From Paraflavisolibacter caeni (GTDB taxonomy: Bacteria > Bacteroidota > Bacteroidia > Chitinophagales > Chitinophagaceae): a DNA stretch of 64,000 bases. The translations under genes and the position numbers were made by a program. Positions 25,655 through 33,243 of the stretch are shown here, in pieces. The notes beneath the pieces are model-generated. The model was not told where the DNA came from and did not search any database. It saw only the letters and a list, made by a program, of their open reading frames with translations. The stretch lies in NCBI RefSeq assembly GCF_025628885.1, contig NZ_JAOTIF010000018.1, positions 62,001-126,000 on the forward strand, in the 5' to 3' direction. Within the stretch, counting starts at the first letter, position 1. Each line of letters opens with the position of its first letter.

Positions 25655-25683
25655 AAACGCCTGGAGATTTCCAGGCGTTTTTT
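25655..25683 (+). terminator. bidirectional stem-loop terminator
   Basis: Perfect 10-bp stem AAACGCCTGG / CCAGGCGTTT around a 6-base loop, with T-runs on the plus strand (TTTTTT) and T/A-rich sequence on the minus strand. It sits between a plus-strand ATPase gene and a minus-strand gene, and ends transcription from both sides. Confidence 0.85.
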
Positions 25684-25696
25684 CAGATTGCAGAAG

Positions 25697-26116
25697 CTAT
25701 GAATTTCGACCTCCTCCTCTATTTCCGCTTTCACTACTGCGTCCACCGCCCTGAGAGGCTTTTCCTCCTTCTCTTGATACATTTTCTTTGGTTTCTTTAT
25801 CCGCAGAAGCCAGGCCTCTCTGGGAGGTGTTACTTTTGCTTCCACCCTGACTGCCGCGGTTGCCACCTTGATTGCGGCCGCCGCTTCCTTCTTGTTTTAC
25901 CAACTTGTTATAAATTCCAAGAAGTAAAAAGGGCGCGGGCCATTGACCAATGAACAAGCTTGTTTTTTTTCGCCCTAATATTTGTAAGGTCAGGGATGCT
26001 GCCATACATCCTAATGCTGCCCATAAAAAGTAATCTGAAGGTAATTTAGCGGTTTGTTCTTCAATTGCTATGGCCACCTTGCCTTCCTTGTGCTCAGTAT
26101 TATAAACTGTTTCCAT
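25697..26116 (-). CDS. protein with membrane segment and glycine/serine-rich tail
   Basis: 139 residues from the ATG at 26116 (METVYNTEHK); the ATG at 26125 would add three. After an N-terminal charged stretch there is a membrane-like segment, SDYFLWAALGCMAASLTLQILG, and a second hydrophobic patch QWPAPFLLLGIYNKLV. The C-terminal 60 residues are low complexity (GSGGRNQGGNRGSQGGSKSN and more), as in some stress-related coat proteins. It lies next to stress-type DUF2382 genes in the same orientation. Unknown role, perhaps envelope stress. Confidence 0.7.
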   Translation of the reverse strand: METVYNTEHKEGKVAIAIEEQTAKLPSDYFLWAALGCMAASLTLQILGRKKTSLFIGQWPAPFLLLGIYNKLVKQEGSGGRNQGGNRGSQGGSKSNTSQRGLASADKETKENVSREGGKASQGGGRSSESGNRGGGRNS

Positions 26117-26183
26117 AATTTCCACTTTTTATATTGAAGTTATATTTATCAATGTCTCAATTTTCTTGCCAACGAGGTTGAGC

Positions 26184-26217
26184 TAATAAAGGCAGTCGGT
26201 AATGACTGCCTTTATTA
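26184..26217 (-). terminator. terminator of the DUF2382 gene
   Basis: Perfect 14-bp stem TAATAAAGGCAGTC with its complement around a 6-base loop, directly after the stop of the 26232-26906 gene. It works in both directions. Confidence 0.85.
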
Positions 26218-26231
26218 ATTGAAAATTGATG

Positions 26232-26906
26232 TTATAGCCCTTTGTAACGGGTATTGGTATTATCCCGGTCCTCACGGTCTTCTCTGGAGTCTGTTCGATC
26301 TTTATGATCAGTGCGGTCCACTTTATTGATATCGATATCTGTGCTACGCACCGTATCCCTGATGGTCTCCTCGTGCTCCTCACGTAAGCGGACACTTTCT
26401 TCTACAGGACGTTCTACGATACGGCTTCGTACACGTACGCCCCCTCTTTCCACTTCTCTTTTACCTACTTCAATATTTTCCCGGATGTTGGGTATGGTTC
26501 TCTCTTCCGTGTCCGAATCTCTATTTAAGGAACTGTCAGGACTGCTGCTCGCAGAAGTATAACCATATTGAGCTGACCGCTCGTCTACATCAATAGCGCC
26601 ACAGTCATCCAATAAATCAGCCGCCCTTTCCGCCTCTTCATCTGTCAGGGCATGCACCGTAACGATGGTACTGTTCCTGCCTACTTTGCTGTAGCGGTCT
26701 GCATCGTCACTGTCACCTCCAAAAAGTGATTTGAAAAAACGAGTAATACCACTTTCTTCCTCCCGGTCGTGACTTACGTTCGTTGTACCGGCATCTCCTC
26801 TGGAAACATCCACATACTGCCTGGAAATTCCTGCACTCTGTAATCTCTCAACGGCTCTTTGAGCATCGGATGCGTCATCAAAGAAGCCTAACACTGTTTT
26901 TGCCAT
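26232..26906 (-). CDS. general stress protein, DUF2382 (YsnF/AvaK-type)
   Basis: 224 residues. The N-terminal 90 residues (TVLGFFDDASDAQRAVERLQSAGIS) look like the flavin/oxidoreductase-like or GvpT-like 'heat induced stress protein' domain found in such proteins. A linker follows (about 100-140), then a DUF2382 repeat: ENIEVGKREVERGGVRVRSRI, ERPVEESVRLREEHEETI. DUF2382 proteins (YsnF/AvaK) are widespread and stress-inducible, with no known enzymatic role. The final 40 residues are highly charged, RTDHKDRTDSREDREDRDNT. It lies in a small stress cluster with 25697-26116 and 26960-27163. Confidence 0.87.
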   Translation of the reverse strand: MAKTVLGFFDDASDAQRAVERLQSAGISRQYVDVSRGDAGTTNVSHDREEESGITRFFKSLFGGDSDDADRYSKVGRNSTIVTVHALTDEEAERAADLLDDCGAIDVDERSAQYGYTSASSSPDSSLNRDSDTEERTIPNIRENIEVGKREVERGGVRVRSRIVERPVEESVRLREEHEETIRDTVRSTDIDINKVDRTDHKDRTDSREDREDRDNTNTRYKGL

Positions 26907-26959
26907 GATTGTTTTTTTCAGGTTTTTAAATGATTAACATCTATAGGTTAGCTATTTGA

Positions 26960-27163
26960 TTATAATTTCTTTTTTTCGCCATCGGGTTTGATCCGCTCCA
27001 CCTGGACGTCTTCTTTGCGCAGGGTCACCTGCTGCATGAAAGGCGTTTCTGTGGTATGTTTCACCAAATGCACTTCCTCCTTTACCTTGTATTTTTTTGC
27101 CACCACAACAATCTCTTCTATAACAGGAACAATGAGTTGAGGATTTTGTTGCTTACTTTCCAT
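26960..27163 (-). CDS. short DUF2382 protein
   Basis: 67 residues. IVPVIEEIVVVAKKYKVKEE and VTLRKEDVQVERIKPDG match the second half of the DUF2382 repeat. It lacks any N-terminal domain. It lies 53 bp before the longer DUF2382 gene and is likely co-transcribed with it. A stand-alone partial repeat of this type may be either functional or a degraded copy. Confidence 0.75.
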   Translation of the reverse strand: MESKQQNPQLIVPVIEEIVVVAKKYKVKEEVHLVKHTTETPFMQQVTLRKEDVQVERIKPDGEKKKL

Positions 27164-27812
27164 AGTAAGCCTTATCTAACCAATACTGTGCCTCTAATGA
27201 ATACAGATGAGAAGATATCATAAAATGATATACTCATAACCATATACTCTACTTACAGAAGACCCCTTAGCTTTGCTAATAAAATTAGCATTTACCTTAT
27301 TATAGAATTGTGATATGGACCAGTAGGCGGCGGGAACCTTTTACGGGGATCCGGCAGATCGAGAACTATAATGTGGATGCGGTGCAACTGGTTGTTGTGC
27401 TGCGGTTGTTGGATTGAAAAAGTTGCGCAATCGATTGTCCAACCTAATCTTGGGTTTTCAACAAAAAAAGCAAGTTACATTTACGTGCACTTGTGAGTGA
27501 AAGTTTTACTTTGAAAGTGCGATCAACGTATTGCTTAGTGCTTATCCTGCTTAGCCATAAAGTGCCCAAAGGAAGTACATCTGCCATCAGTACAACATTA
27601 AGAAAGCTAGCTTTAATTATCCAGAACATGGTAATAAAAAAGCTGCTTTACAACAATAATCATGGTTACAAGTTCCATGATCAAAAAAGAAAAATAAAAG
27701 TACAGTAAATGAAAAAGCTAATTCATTAGTTTGACATCAAGACTGATGAATTAGGGTTATAAATGAGCGGTTTATAAAACGTTAGACAAAATTGTAAAGC
27801 AGCCATCAAACT
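27164..27812. other. intergenic region with a possible coding relic
   Basis: About 650 bp. Around 27330-27417 one plus-strand frame reads REPFTGIRQIENYNVDAVQL and ends LRLLD with a stop, without an upstream start, as if the end of a decayed gene. I cannot place it in a family. A short hairpin ATCATGG / CCATGAT is at about 27660-27682. Nothing else is supported. Confidence 0.4.
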
Positions 27813-27995
27813 ATGCTTATAGAAAAAGAAGTTCTTGATACTTTAGACAGATCAAATAAACAAGGTTATTACTACTCCTTTAATGACCTTGGATTCCTAT
27901 ATTCTTATGTAATTAATCGCAGAGTCGGGGTTTTTAGTACAGAAATGGCCGTTGAATTTTTGTTACTGAAAAGCCTGGTCCTCATTCAAGAGTAG
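27813..27995 (+). CDS. small hypothetical protein
   Basis: 60 residues, MLIEKEVLDTLDRSNKQGYY and onward, ending SLVLIQE. It has balanced hydrophilic and hydrophobic composition and no recognisable motif. The open frame is preceded by an A/T-rich stretch that could host a promoter. It may be a real small gene or chance; function unknown. Confidence 0.4.
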   Translation: MLIEKEVLDTLDRSNKQGYYYSFNDLGFLYSYVINRRVGVFSTEMAVEFLLLKSLVLIQE

Positions 27996-28102
27996 GACGC
28001 CTCTCCCGTTTAACATTTCTATTTTGACCATAGCCATTATCAACTGATGTAGTGTAATGCCAGCTGATAACGGCACTTTAAAATTTACCAACTCTTCGTA
28101 AG

Positions 28103-29344
28103 ATGAGAAATTATCTATTTTACCGTACACTTTTACTTTGCTGCTTACTTATTTCAACTATAGCCCATTCACAACTACAAAAAATTTATCTCCATCCTAA
28201 AGTGGCTGGTAACGGAAAGCAATCGCAATTTGTAGATTCTATTCGATTTATCCCCCTGGAAATAAAAGAGGGCATTCAAGTAGGGACTTATAACAATATT
28301 CAAATCACCGAAAAATACTTCCTGATCACGGATCATTTGGGTAAAACCATTTTTGTGTATGCCAGAAACGGAAGCTTTATCAATAAAATAAGCTACAAAA
28401 AGCTCGGGAACGGATTTTACCCGTCTTACAATGAGCATACTAACCAGATCGTGTTTTTTGGATATAATAAAAATTATGCGCTTTCGACAAAAGACGGGGT
28501 TAAAATAATGCTGGATTGGAATAACCCGCGTAATAAAAAGTATTTTAAAAAATATACGATTGATCTAAAAGATACATCGTTTGCTTTTAAAAAAGCTATT
28601 CCCAATCAAAACGACATTATACGCGCTTACCAGTTTGACGATGATCATTACTGGCAGGGACAAATCTTTACCAGTTCGGTGTATAAAGACAGTCTTGATT
28701 ACGAGTTCAAGATTTACCGAAATAACCAATTGGTAAAAGGATTTTTCCCGTACAACCATATCGATGAAACCAGGTTTTTATATGCCAATGAAAGTGTTTC
28801 TGTCACGGCAACAGATAACCCCAATATTCATTATATAACCCGCCCTTATTGCGATACCATTTACAAGATGGTAAAGGACAGCCTATTTCCCCTGTACCAT
28901 GTAGTACTGCCTTTGGAAAACAGCCTGCCCCTGTCATTTTTTACCAAGCCATTTAAGAATAGAACCGAACGGGAAAATTTTAAGCAGAACAACGGATGGA
29001 TGCTACGCCAGTTTTATAGCTTCTATGAAACGCCAAGCTTCATTCATTTTAATGTAGGCTATCTCAACAACTATGATTCTTATATCTATATAAAGCAAAC
29101 CAATGTTACCTATAAAACAAAGAACATCAGGCCGGACAGCAGCCAGTATAATTTGCAGCTACTGGCAGATTTTAACATCTTAAGAAAAGGTGACAGGTTA
29201 TACAAATCGCAAAAGGCAGGCGATCTTATTGCATTTTTCGAGCAAAATAAAAATGTGGCGGTTCCCAAAGAGCTGGAAGACTTTTTAAAGAGCAATCCGC
29301 CCGCAACTACTCCCATCATTGTTGAATTCAAACTTAAAAACTAG
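28103..29344 (+). CDS. secreted 6-bladed beta-propeller-like protein
   Basis: 413 residues with a signal peptide (YRTLLLCCLLISTIAHSQ). The sequence is beta-rich with repeated aromatic segments such as NGSFINKISYKKLGNGFYPSY, EHTNQIVFFGYN and QFDDDHYWQGQIF, resembling the DUF4934/6-bladed propeller proteins that Bacteroidota encode beside TonB-linked barrels. The next gene starts two bases after the stop, so it is co-translated with a barrel protein. Its job may be substrate or ligand binding on the surface, but this is inference. Confidence 0.72.
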   Translation: MRNYLFYRTLLLCCLLISTIAHSQLQKIYLHPKVAGNGKQSQFVDSIRFIPLEIKEGIQVGTYNNIQITEKYFLITDHLGKTIFVYARNGSFINKISYKKLGNGFYPSYNEHTNQIVFFGYNKNYALSTKDGVKIMLDWNNPRNKKYFKKYTIDLKDTSFAFKKAIPNQNDIIRAYQFDDDHYWQGQIFTSSVYKDSLDYEFKIYRNNQLVKGFFPYNHIDETRFLYANESVSVTATDNPNIHYITRPYCDTIYKMVKDSLFPLYHVVLPLENSLPLSFFTKPFKNRTERENFKQNNGWMLRQFYSFYETPSFIHFNVGYLNNYDSYIYIKQTNVTYKTKNIRPDSSQYNLQLLADFNILRKGDRLYKSQKAGDLIAFFEQNKNVAVPKELEDFLKSNPPATTPIIVEFKLKN

Positions 29345-29346
29345 CG

Positions 29347-32157
29347 GTGAAGCATATTTTCTTTTTTATTTTCTTACAGGGCTGGTGCGCTACGGCTTTT
29401 TGCCAGACAGGCAAGGTAACGGGTACGGTGATGGATGTTGAAGCCAAGGTGCCTTTGGAGCTGGCAACAGTAAGTGTATTGGGACCTGACTCCAGCCTGA
29501 TTACCTATAAATTGTCTGACAAAGACGGAAAGTTCACCATCGAAAAACTGCCTGTGCGTCAGAAACTGGTGGTCCATATTACCTACACAGGATACACCGC
29601 ATACCATAGACCGATACAACTGGATGCAGGCAAGACAGATACACTTGCTGTTTTTTTATCGCTGAACAATAATGACACCAATGCGGTGGTGGTGAAAGCT
29701 ATCATTCCCATCAAGATGAACGGTGATACCCTGGAGATCAACCCAGCAGCATTTAAATTGAAGGAAAACGCGGTAGCAGAGGAGCTTTTGAACCAGGTTC
29801 CCGGCATTACCATCTGGTCTGATGGCACCATAACTGCCAATGGCAAAAAAGTACAAAGCCTGCTGGTAGATGGGAAGCCGTTCATGGGATCAACAGATCC
29901 TCGTGTGGCCACACAAAATCTTCCCAGGACAGCGATCGATAAAATCCAACTTTACCAGGAATACGACAGAAACAATATAAACCAGCAAAACAAGCCCCAG
30001 GATTCGCTGTTGACCATGAACATTAAGCTTAAGGAAAACAGCAGAAAAGGATACTTCGGCAAGGCGGGGGCCGGTTATGGCACCACAGACCGTTTTGAAT
30101 CTGATCTTTCTTTCCAGATGTATAACAAGAAAAACTTCGCCGGCATAGGCGGAGGATTCAATAATATCAATAAAAACTTTGGCAGCCTGCAGGAAATGTT
30201 CCGGAATAACACCTTCAGAAATAGTAATCCCAATTTATACAATGTAGGCAGGTTTGGAACAAACGGCATCAATAAGAACCATTCCATTGGAGGCGTTTAT
30301 TCGCATAGTTTTAATCAATCGTCCAACAGCAGGCAAAACAACCGGATAAGCATCAATTACACTAAATCAGGAACCGATGCTTATCTAACTGATGTGGGTA
30401 TGCAGAACAGATCTGCGATCGATAACCCACAGTTTATCCGCGATGAGGGCAAAACAAATAACCGCCAGGACAATCATGACATTGGCATCAGATACGTAAA
30501 GACCAATAGTTATAACGATAACCTGAATGTGAATGGTACTATAAGCAACTCGAACGAAAAAGGCAGTTCCACACAGTCTACAGAAGTAAGAGATACAGCT
30601 AACCGCCTACAAAGTACAAACAATACAAACACGCAGAACAGCCGTAGATCGGACAATGAGTCGATGAATGTGAATTTTTCCAGGTCAAATTCTGAAGACA
30701 TTTTAAAAAGTTTCAATATCCAGTTCAATGCCAGGCGTGGTCATACTGAATCGGAAAGAGAGGTGCGTAGTACATTCCACTCCTTTACTGATATGAGCAA
30801 AAGCACTGCTAACAACCGTCACTATGCCGCGAACAATCAGTCTCTTAACCTGGGTGGAATGCTGTACTACCCGGGCTTTAAAAGGCTGCTATTGGGAAGG
30901 TATAATCTGTTTGGCGTTGATCTCAATTTTACACAATCTATCAATTATGCGCGGAATATAGACAATAACCTAGTAGGCGACTATGACAGTACAACAAAGG
31001 GATATATCGCCAATGGGAATCTTTCTAACCGCAATGAAAGGGAAGTATTTGAATATACCCCTACCCTAGCGATGGCAAAGAGTTTTTCCAAATACGCTGA
31101 AACATACGATCGGTACCTGGGCATGCAGGTTACATTTTTGGACGAGATGAAAACAGATAAAAACCTGTCCTCGTTTGCCAAAAGAAACCTGGACCGCTCC
31201 TTTCAGTTTCCAAGGTATGAGGGGAGGATCGACTACCAGCGTACTAAACGGGAAAAATACCAGTATAACATGAATGCCGGCTACACTAAAAACTTTGAAT
31301 ACCCTTCAGTGGACCATTTATACACCATCGTTGATGATATCAATGTTTATGAGACAAGGATCGGTAACCCGCTATTAAGCAACCGGACGAACCATTCCAT
31401 TAGCATGAATGGTAATTTTAATACGCTGTACCCCAAATCGGCATATTCGATAAACAGCTACGTCAATGGCGGTTTTAGACGATCCGTCAACCCGGTTACA
31501 GATAGCATCATCAATGATTTGTCCGGTAAAAGGATGTACTACTACACCAATGGGGATAAAAGTGAAAACTTAAATCTGAATTACGGTTTTAATATTTCCA
31601 GGAAGTTGAAGAATAATAGTCTTCAACTTATGTACAGCGGACAGCTGGGCACTGGAAAATTGCCCAATTACATCGATGGAATCTATAACACCAGTGAAAC
31701 CGGGAATTTAACCAACCAGTTTACGTTGCAATATAACCTTGGTTCCATCCTTGTTGTAAATGTGGGACAAAACTTTCAGCGTAACAAGAGCAGGCAAACT
31801 GCCCAGGGGCTCAGGGCATTTACCAACAACAGTCGTACGACCAAGATGGGAATGGTGCTTAATTACCCGGCTCATTTTGCCTTCAGTAGTACGGCGGATC
31901 ATGTTTCGAACTCCAACCTGAATAAACCAAGGATTCTATGGAATGCATTTGCTACTTACCGGTTTATGAAGGACCAGGGGGAATTGAAATTTTCTGCCAT
32001 GGATATATTAAAGCAGTATCAAAATATTACCAACAGCGTGAATGCTTATGGTACCACTACAAGAATTACCAATGGATTGCAGCAATTTTACCTGTTGACT
32101 TTTTCTTATTATCCGAGGCAGTTTGGGAAGATGGAGATTAAGAGGAGGGGGAATTGA
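29347..32157 (+). CDS. TonB-linked outer-membrane beta-barrel protein
   Basis: 936 residues, starting at GTG (29347) only two bases after the preceding stop. It has a signal peptide, a carboxypeptidase-regulatory-like domain (about 20-105, GTVMDVEAKVPLELATVSVLG) and a plug-like region (about 110-215, GDTLEINPAAFKLKENAVAE, VPGITIWSDGTITANGKKVQ), then a long barrel with many asparagine-rich turns. It belongs to the same general type as 18137-20890 but is not closely similar. The GTG start and tight spacing show translational coupling to the propeller protein. Substrate unknown. Confidence 0.9.
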   Translation: MKHIFFFIFLQGWCATAFCQTGKVTGTVMDVEAKVPLELATVSVLGPDSSLITYKLSDKDGKFTIEKLPVRQKLVVHITYTGYTAYHRPIQLDAGKTDTLAVFLSLNNNDTNAVVVKAIIPIKMNGDTLEINPAAFKLKENAVAEELLNQVPGITIWSDGTITANGKKVQSLLVDGKPFMGSTDPRVATQNLPRTAIDKIQLYQEYDRNNINQQNKPQDSLLTMNIKLKENSRKGYFGKAGAGYGTTDRFESDLSFQMYNKKNFAGIGGGFNNINKNFGSLQEMFRNNTFRNSNPNLYNVGRFGTNGINKNHSIGGVYSHSFNQSSNSRQNNRISINYTKSGTDAYLTDVGMQNRSAIDNPQFIRDEGKTNNRQDNHDIGIRYVKTNSYNDNLNVNGTISNSNEKGSSTQSTEVRDTANRLQSTNNTNTQNSRRSDNESMNVNFSRSNSEDILKSFNIQFNARRGHTESEREVRSTFHSFTDMSKSTANNRHYAANNQSLNLGGMLYYPGFKRLLLGRYNLFGVDLNFTQSINYARNIDNNLVGDYDSTTKGYIANGNLSNRNEREVFEYTPTLAMAKSFSKYAETYDRYLGMQVTFLDEMKTDKNLSSFAKRNLDRSFQFPRYEGRIDYQRTKREKYQYNMNAGYTKNFEYPSVDHLYTIVDDINVYETRIGNPLLSNRTNHSISMNGNFNTLYPKSAYSINSYVNGGFRRSVNPVTDSIINDLSGKRMYYYTNGDKSENLNLNYGFNISRKLKNNSLQLMYSGQLGTGKLPNYIDGIYNTSETGNLTNQFTLQYNLGSILVVNVGQNFQRNKSRQTAQGLRAFTNNSRTTKMGMVLNYPAHFAFSSTADHVSNSNLNKPRILWNAFATYRFMKDQGELKFSAMDILKQYQNITNSVNAYGTTTRITNGLQQFYLLTFSYYPRQFGKMEIKRRGN

Positions 32158-32402
32158 GGAGTGAGAATTGGGTGATGGGGCAATTTTTGCCATAGTTGGA
32201 ATCGCCAGGTTGCCCATAACAAGCAGCTTTGCTGCAAGCTTTAAAACCTGTTGAAGGCAATACAACTGATCAAGTTTCAATCAGAATGCCAGAGACAATC
32301 TGACAAGAAAATTATTTAAATTTATGATGCTTAATAAAGCATCCATTAAAAATGGATGAAATCGAAAAGTCAAATGATCCGGAATTAACTCAATAAATTT
32401 TT

Positions 32403-32852
32403 ATGTCAAACAACAGTGTCTCGCTTCATAGAGTTCTTAAAACATCACCTGAAAAAGTTTATCGTGCTTTTACAGAGTCAAATGCTATCGCATCCTGGTT
32501 ACCTCCTTATGGATTCCTTTGTACAGTACATGAAATGAATGTGCAGGTAGAAGGTACCTTCAGGATGTCATTTCATAATTTTTCCACTGGCAATGGCCAC
32601 TCATTTGGAGGAAAATATATCGAACTCAAGCCCAATGAGTTTTTAAAGTACACGGATAAATTTGATGATCCTAACCTACCAGGTGAAATGACGACCTCTG
32701 TTTGGCTAAAAAAAGTTTCGGTTGGGACTGAAATAAAAATTTTACAGGAAAACATTCCTTCAGTGATACCTGTAGAAATGTGCTACCTCGGTTGGCAAGA
32801 GTCTTTAGAAAAGTTGGCGAAGTTAGTCGAACCAGAAATTCCAGATGCCTAA
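32403..32852 (+). CDS. SRPBCC (AHSA1-type) domain protein
   Basis: 149 residues. LHRVLKTSPEKVYRAFTES and IASWLPPYGF, with GKYIELKPNEFLKYTDKFDD and CYLGWQESLEKLAKLVE, match the START-like SRPBCC fold of AHSA1/activator-type proteins, which bind hydrophobic ligands or act as co-chaperones. No catalytic residue can be named. It is preceded by a 245-bp gap and followed by an 80-bp repeat. The cytoplasmic role is unknown. Confidence 0.87.
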   Translation: MSNNSVSLHRVLKTSPEKVYRAFTESNAIASWLPPYGFLCTVHEMNVQVEGTFRMSFHNFSTGNGHSFGGKYIELKPNEFLKYTDKFDDPNLPGEMTTSVWLKKVSVGTEIKILQENIPSVIPVEMCYLGWQESLEKLAKLVEPEIPDA

Positions 32853-32874
32853 TTCATTCATAGCAGTCATAGGC

Positions 32875-32954
32875 ACATAGGCCTTCCAGTATCTTGCTGT
32901 ATTGATTGCAGAAAGCCGGGGCCCATACAGAGGCATGGAACTTACTGAATCATT
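32875..32954. repeat. 80-bp dispersed repeat, copy B
   Basis: 71 of 80 bases match copy A at 2054-2133, in the same orientation, 30.8 kb away. In the minus-strand frame it continues beyond the repeat as PMTAMNELGIWNFW, so this copy may retain more of an ancestral reading frame. No coding gene or transposon end is evident nearby. Confidence 0.7.
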
Positions 32955-33003
32955 AAGCAAGAAGCTCTGAGGAATGCTCATTCATTTAGAAATGTTTGAA
33001 GAA

Positions 33004-33026
33004 CAAAAAACCCGCTAAAAGCGGGT
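33004..33026 (-). terminator. terminator of the small basic-protein gene
   Basis: Stem ACCCGCT / AGCGGGT (7 bp) around a 3-base loop, followed on the minus strand by seven T. It lies immediately after the stop of the small gene at 33032-33205. Confidence 0.85.
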
Positions 33027-33031
33027 CCTGT

Positions 33032-33205
33032 TTATTGAACTTTTTTTAAGGATATTTTTCGTCTACTGTTTGCGGCAGCCCTGGCTTGCCTGAAAACTTC
33101 ACCTGTCTTTTTCTTATGATATAATTGAGCGGCAGCAGATGTTTTCACTTGACTTCCAATAATACCCACATCATCAAGTTTATAATATTTCTCCTTATTT
33201 TTCAT
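33032..33205 (-). CDS. small basic protein of unknown function
   Basis: 57 residues, taking the ATG at 33205 (MKNKEKYYKLDDVGIIG). Longer starts exist but run into the next gene's stop region. It is rich in Lys and Arg (AAAQLYHKKKTGEVFRQARA, NSRRKISLKKVQ) and lacks a signal peptide; it may bind nucleic acid. A strong terminator follows, supporting a real transcription unit. Function unknown. Confidence 0.55.
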   Translation of the reverse strand: MKNKEKYYKLDDVGIIGSQVKTSAAAQLYHKKKTGEVFRQARAAANSRRKISLKKVQ

Positions 33206-33243
33206 GGAAGTAATTTTTATAGTACGAATTTGCCAACTATCGA

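Noticed and set aside
25522-25953. 143-residue plus-strand frame over the 25697-26116 gene
   Set aside because: It reads through the 25655 terminator and is antisense to a gene whose hydrophobic segment and Gly/Ser tail make better sense.
27493-27708. 71-residue plus-strand frame
   Set aside because: No motif and lies in a gap with relic-like sequence; antisense frame of similar length is equally open.
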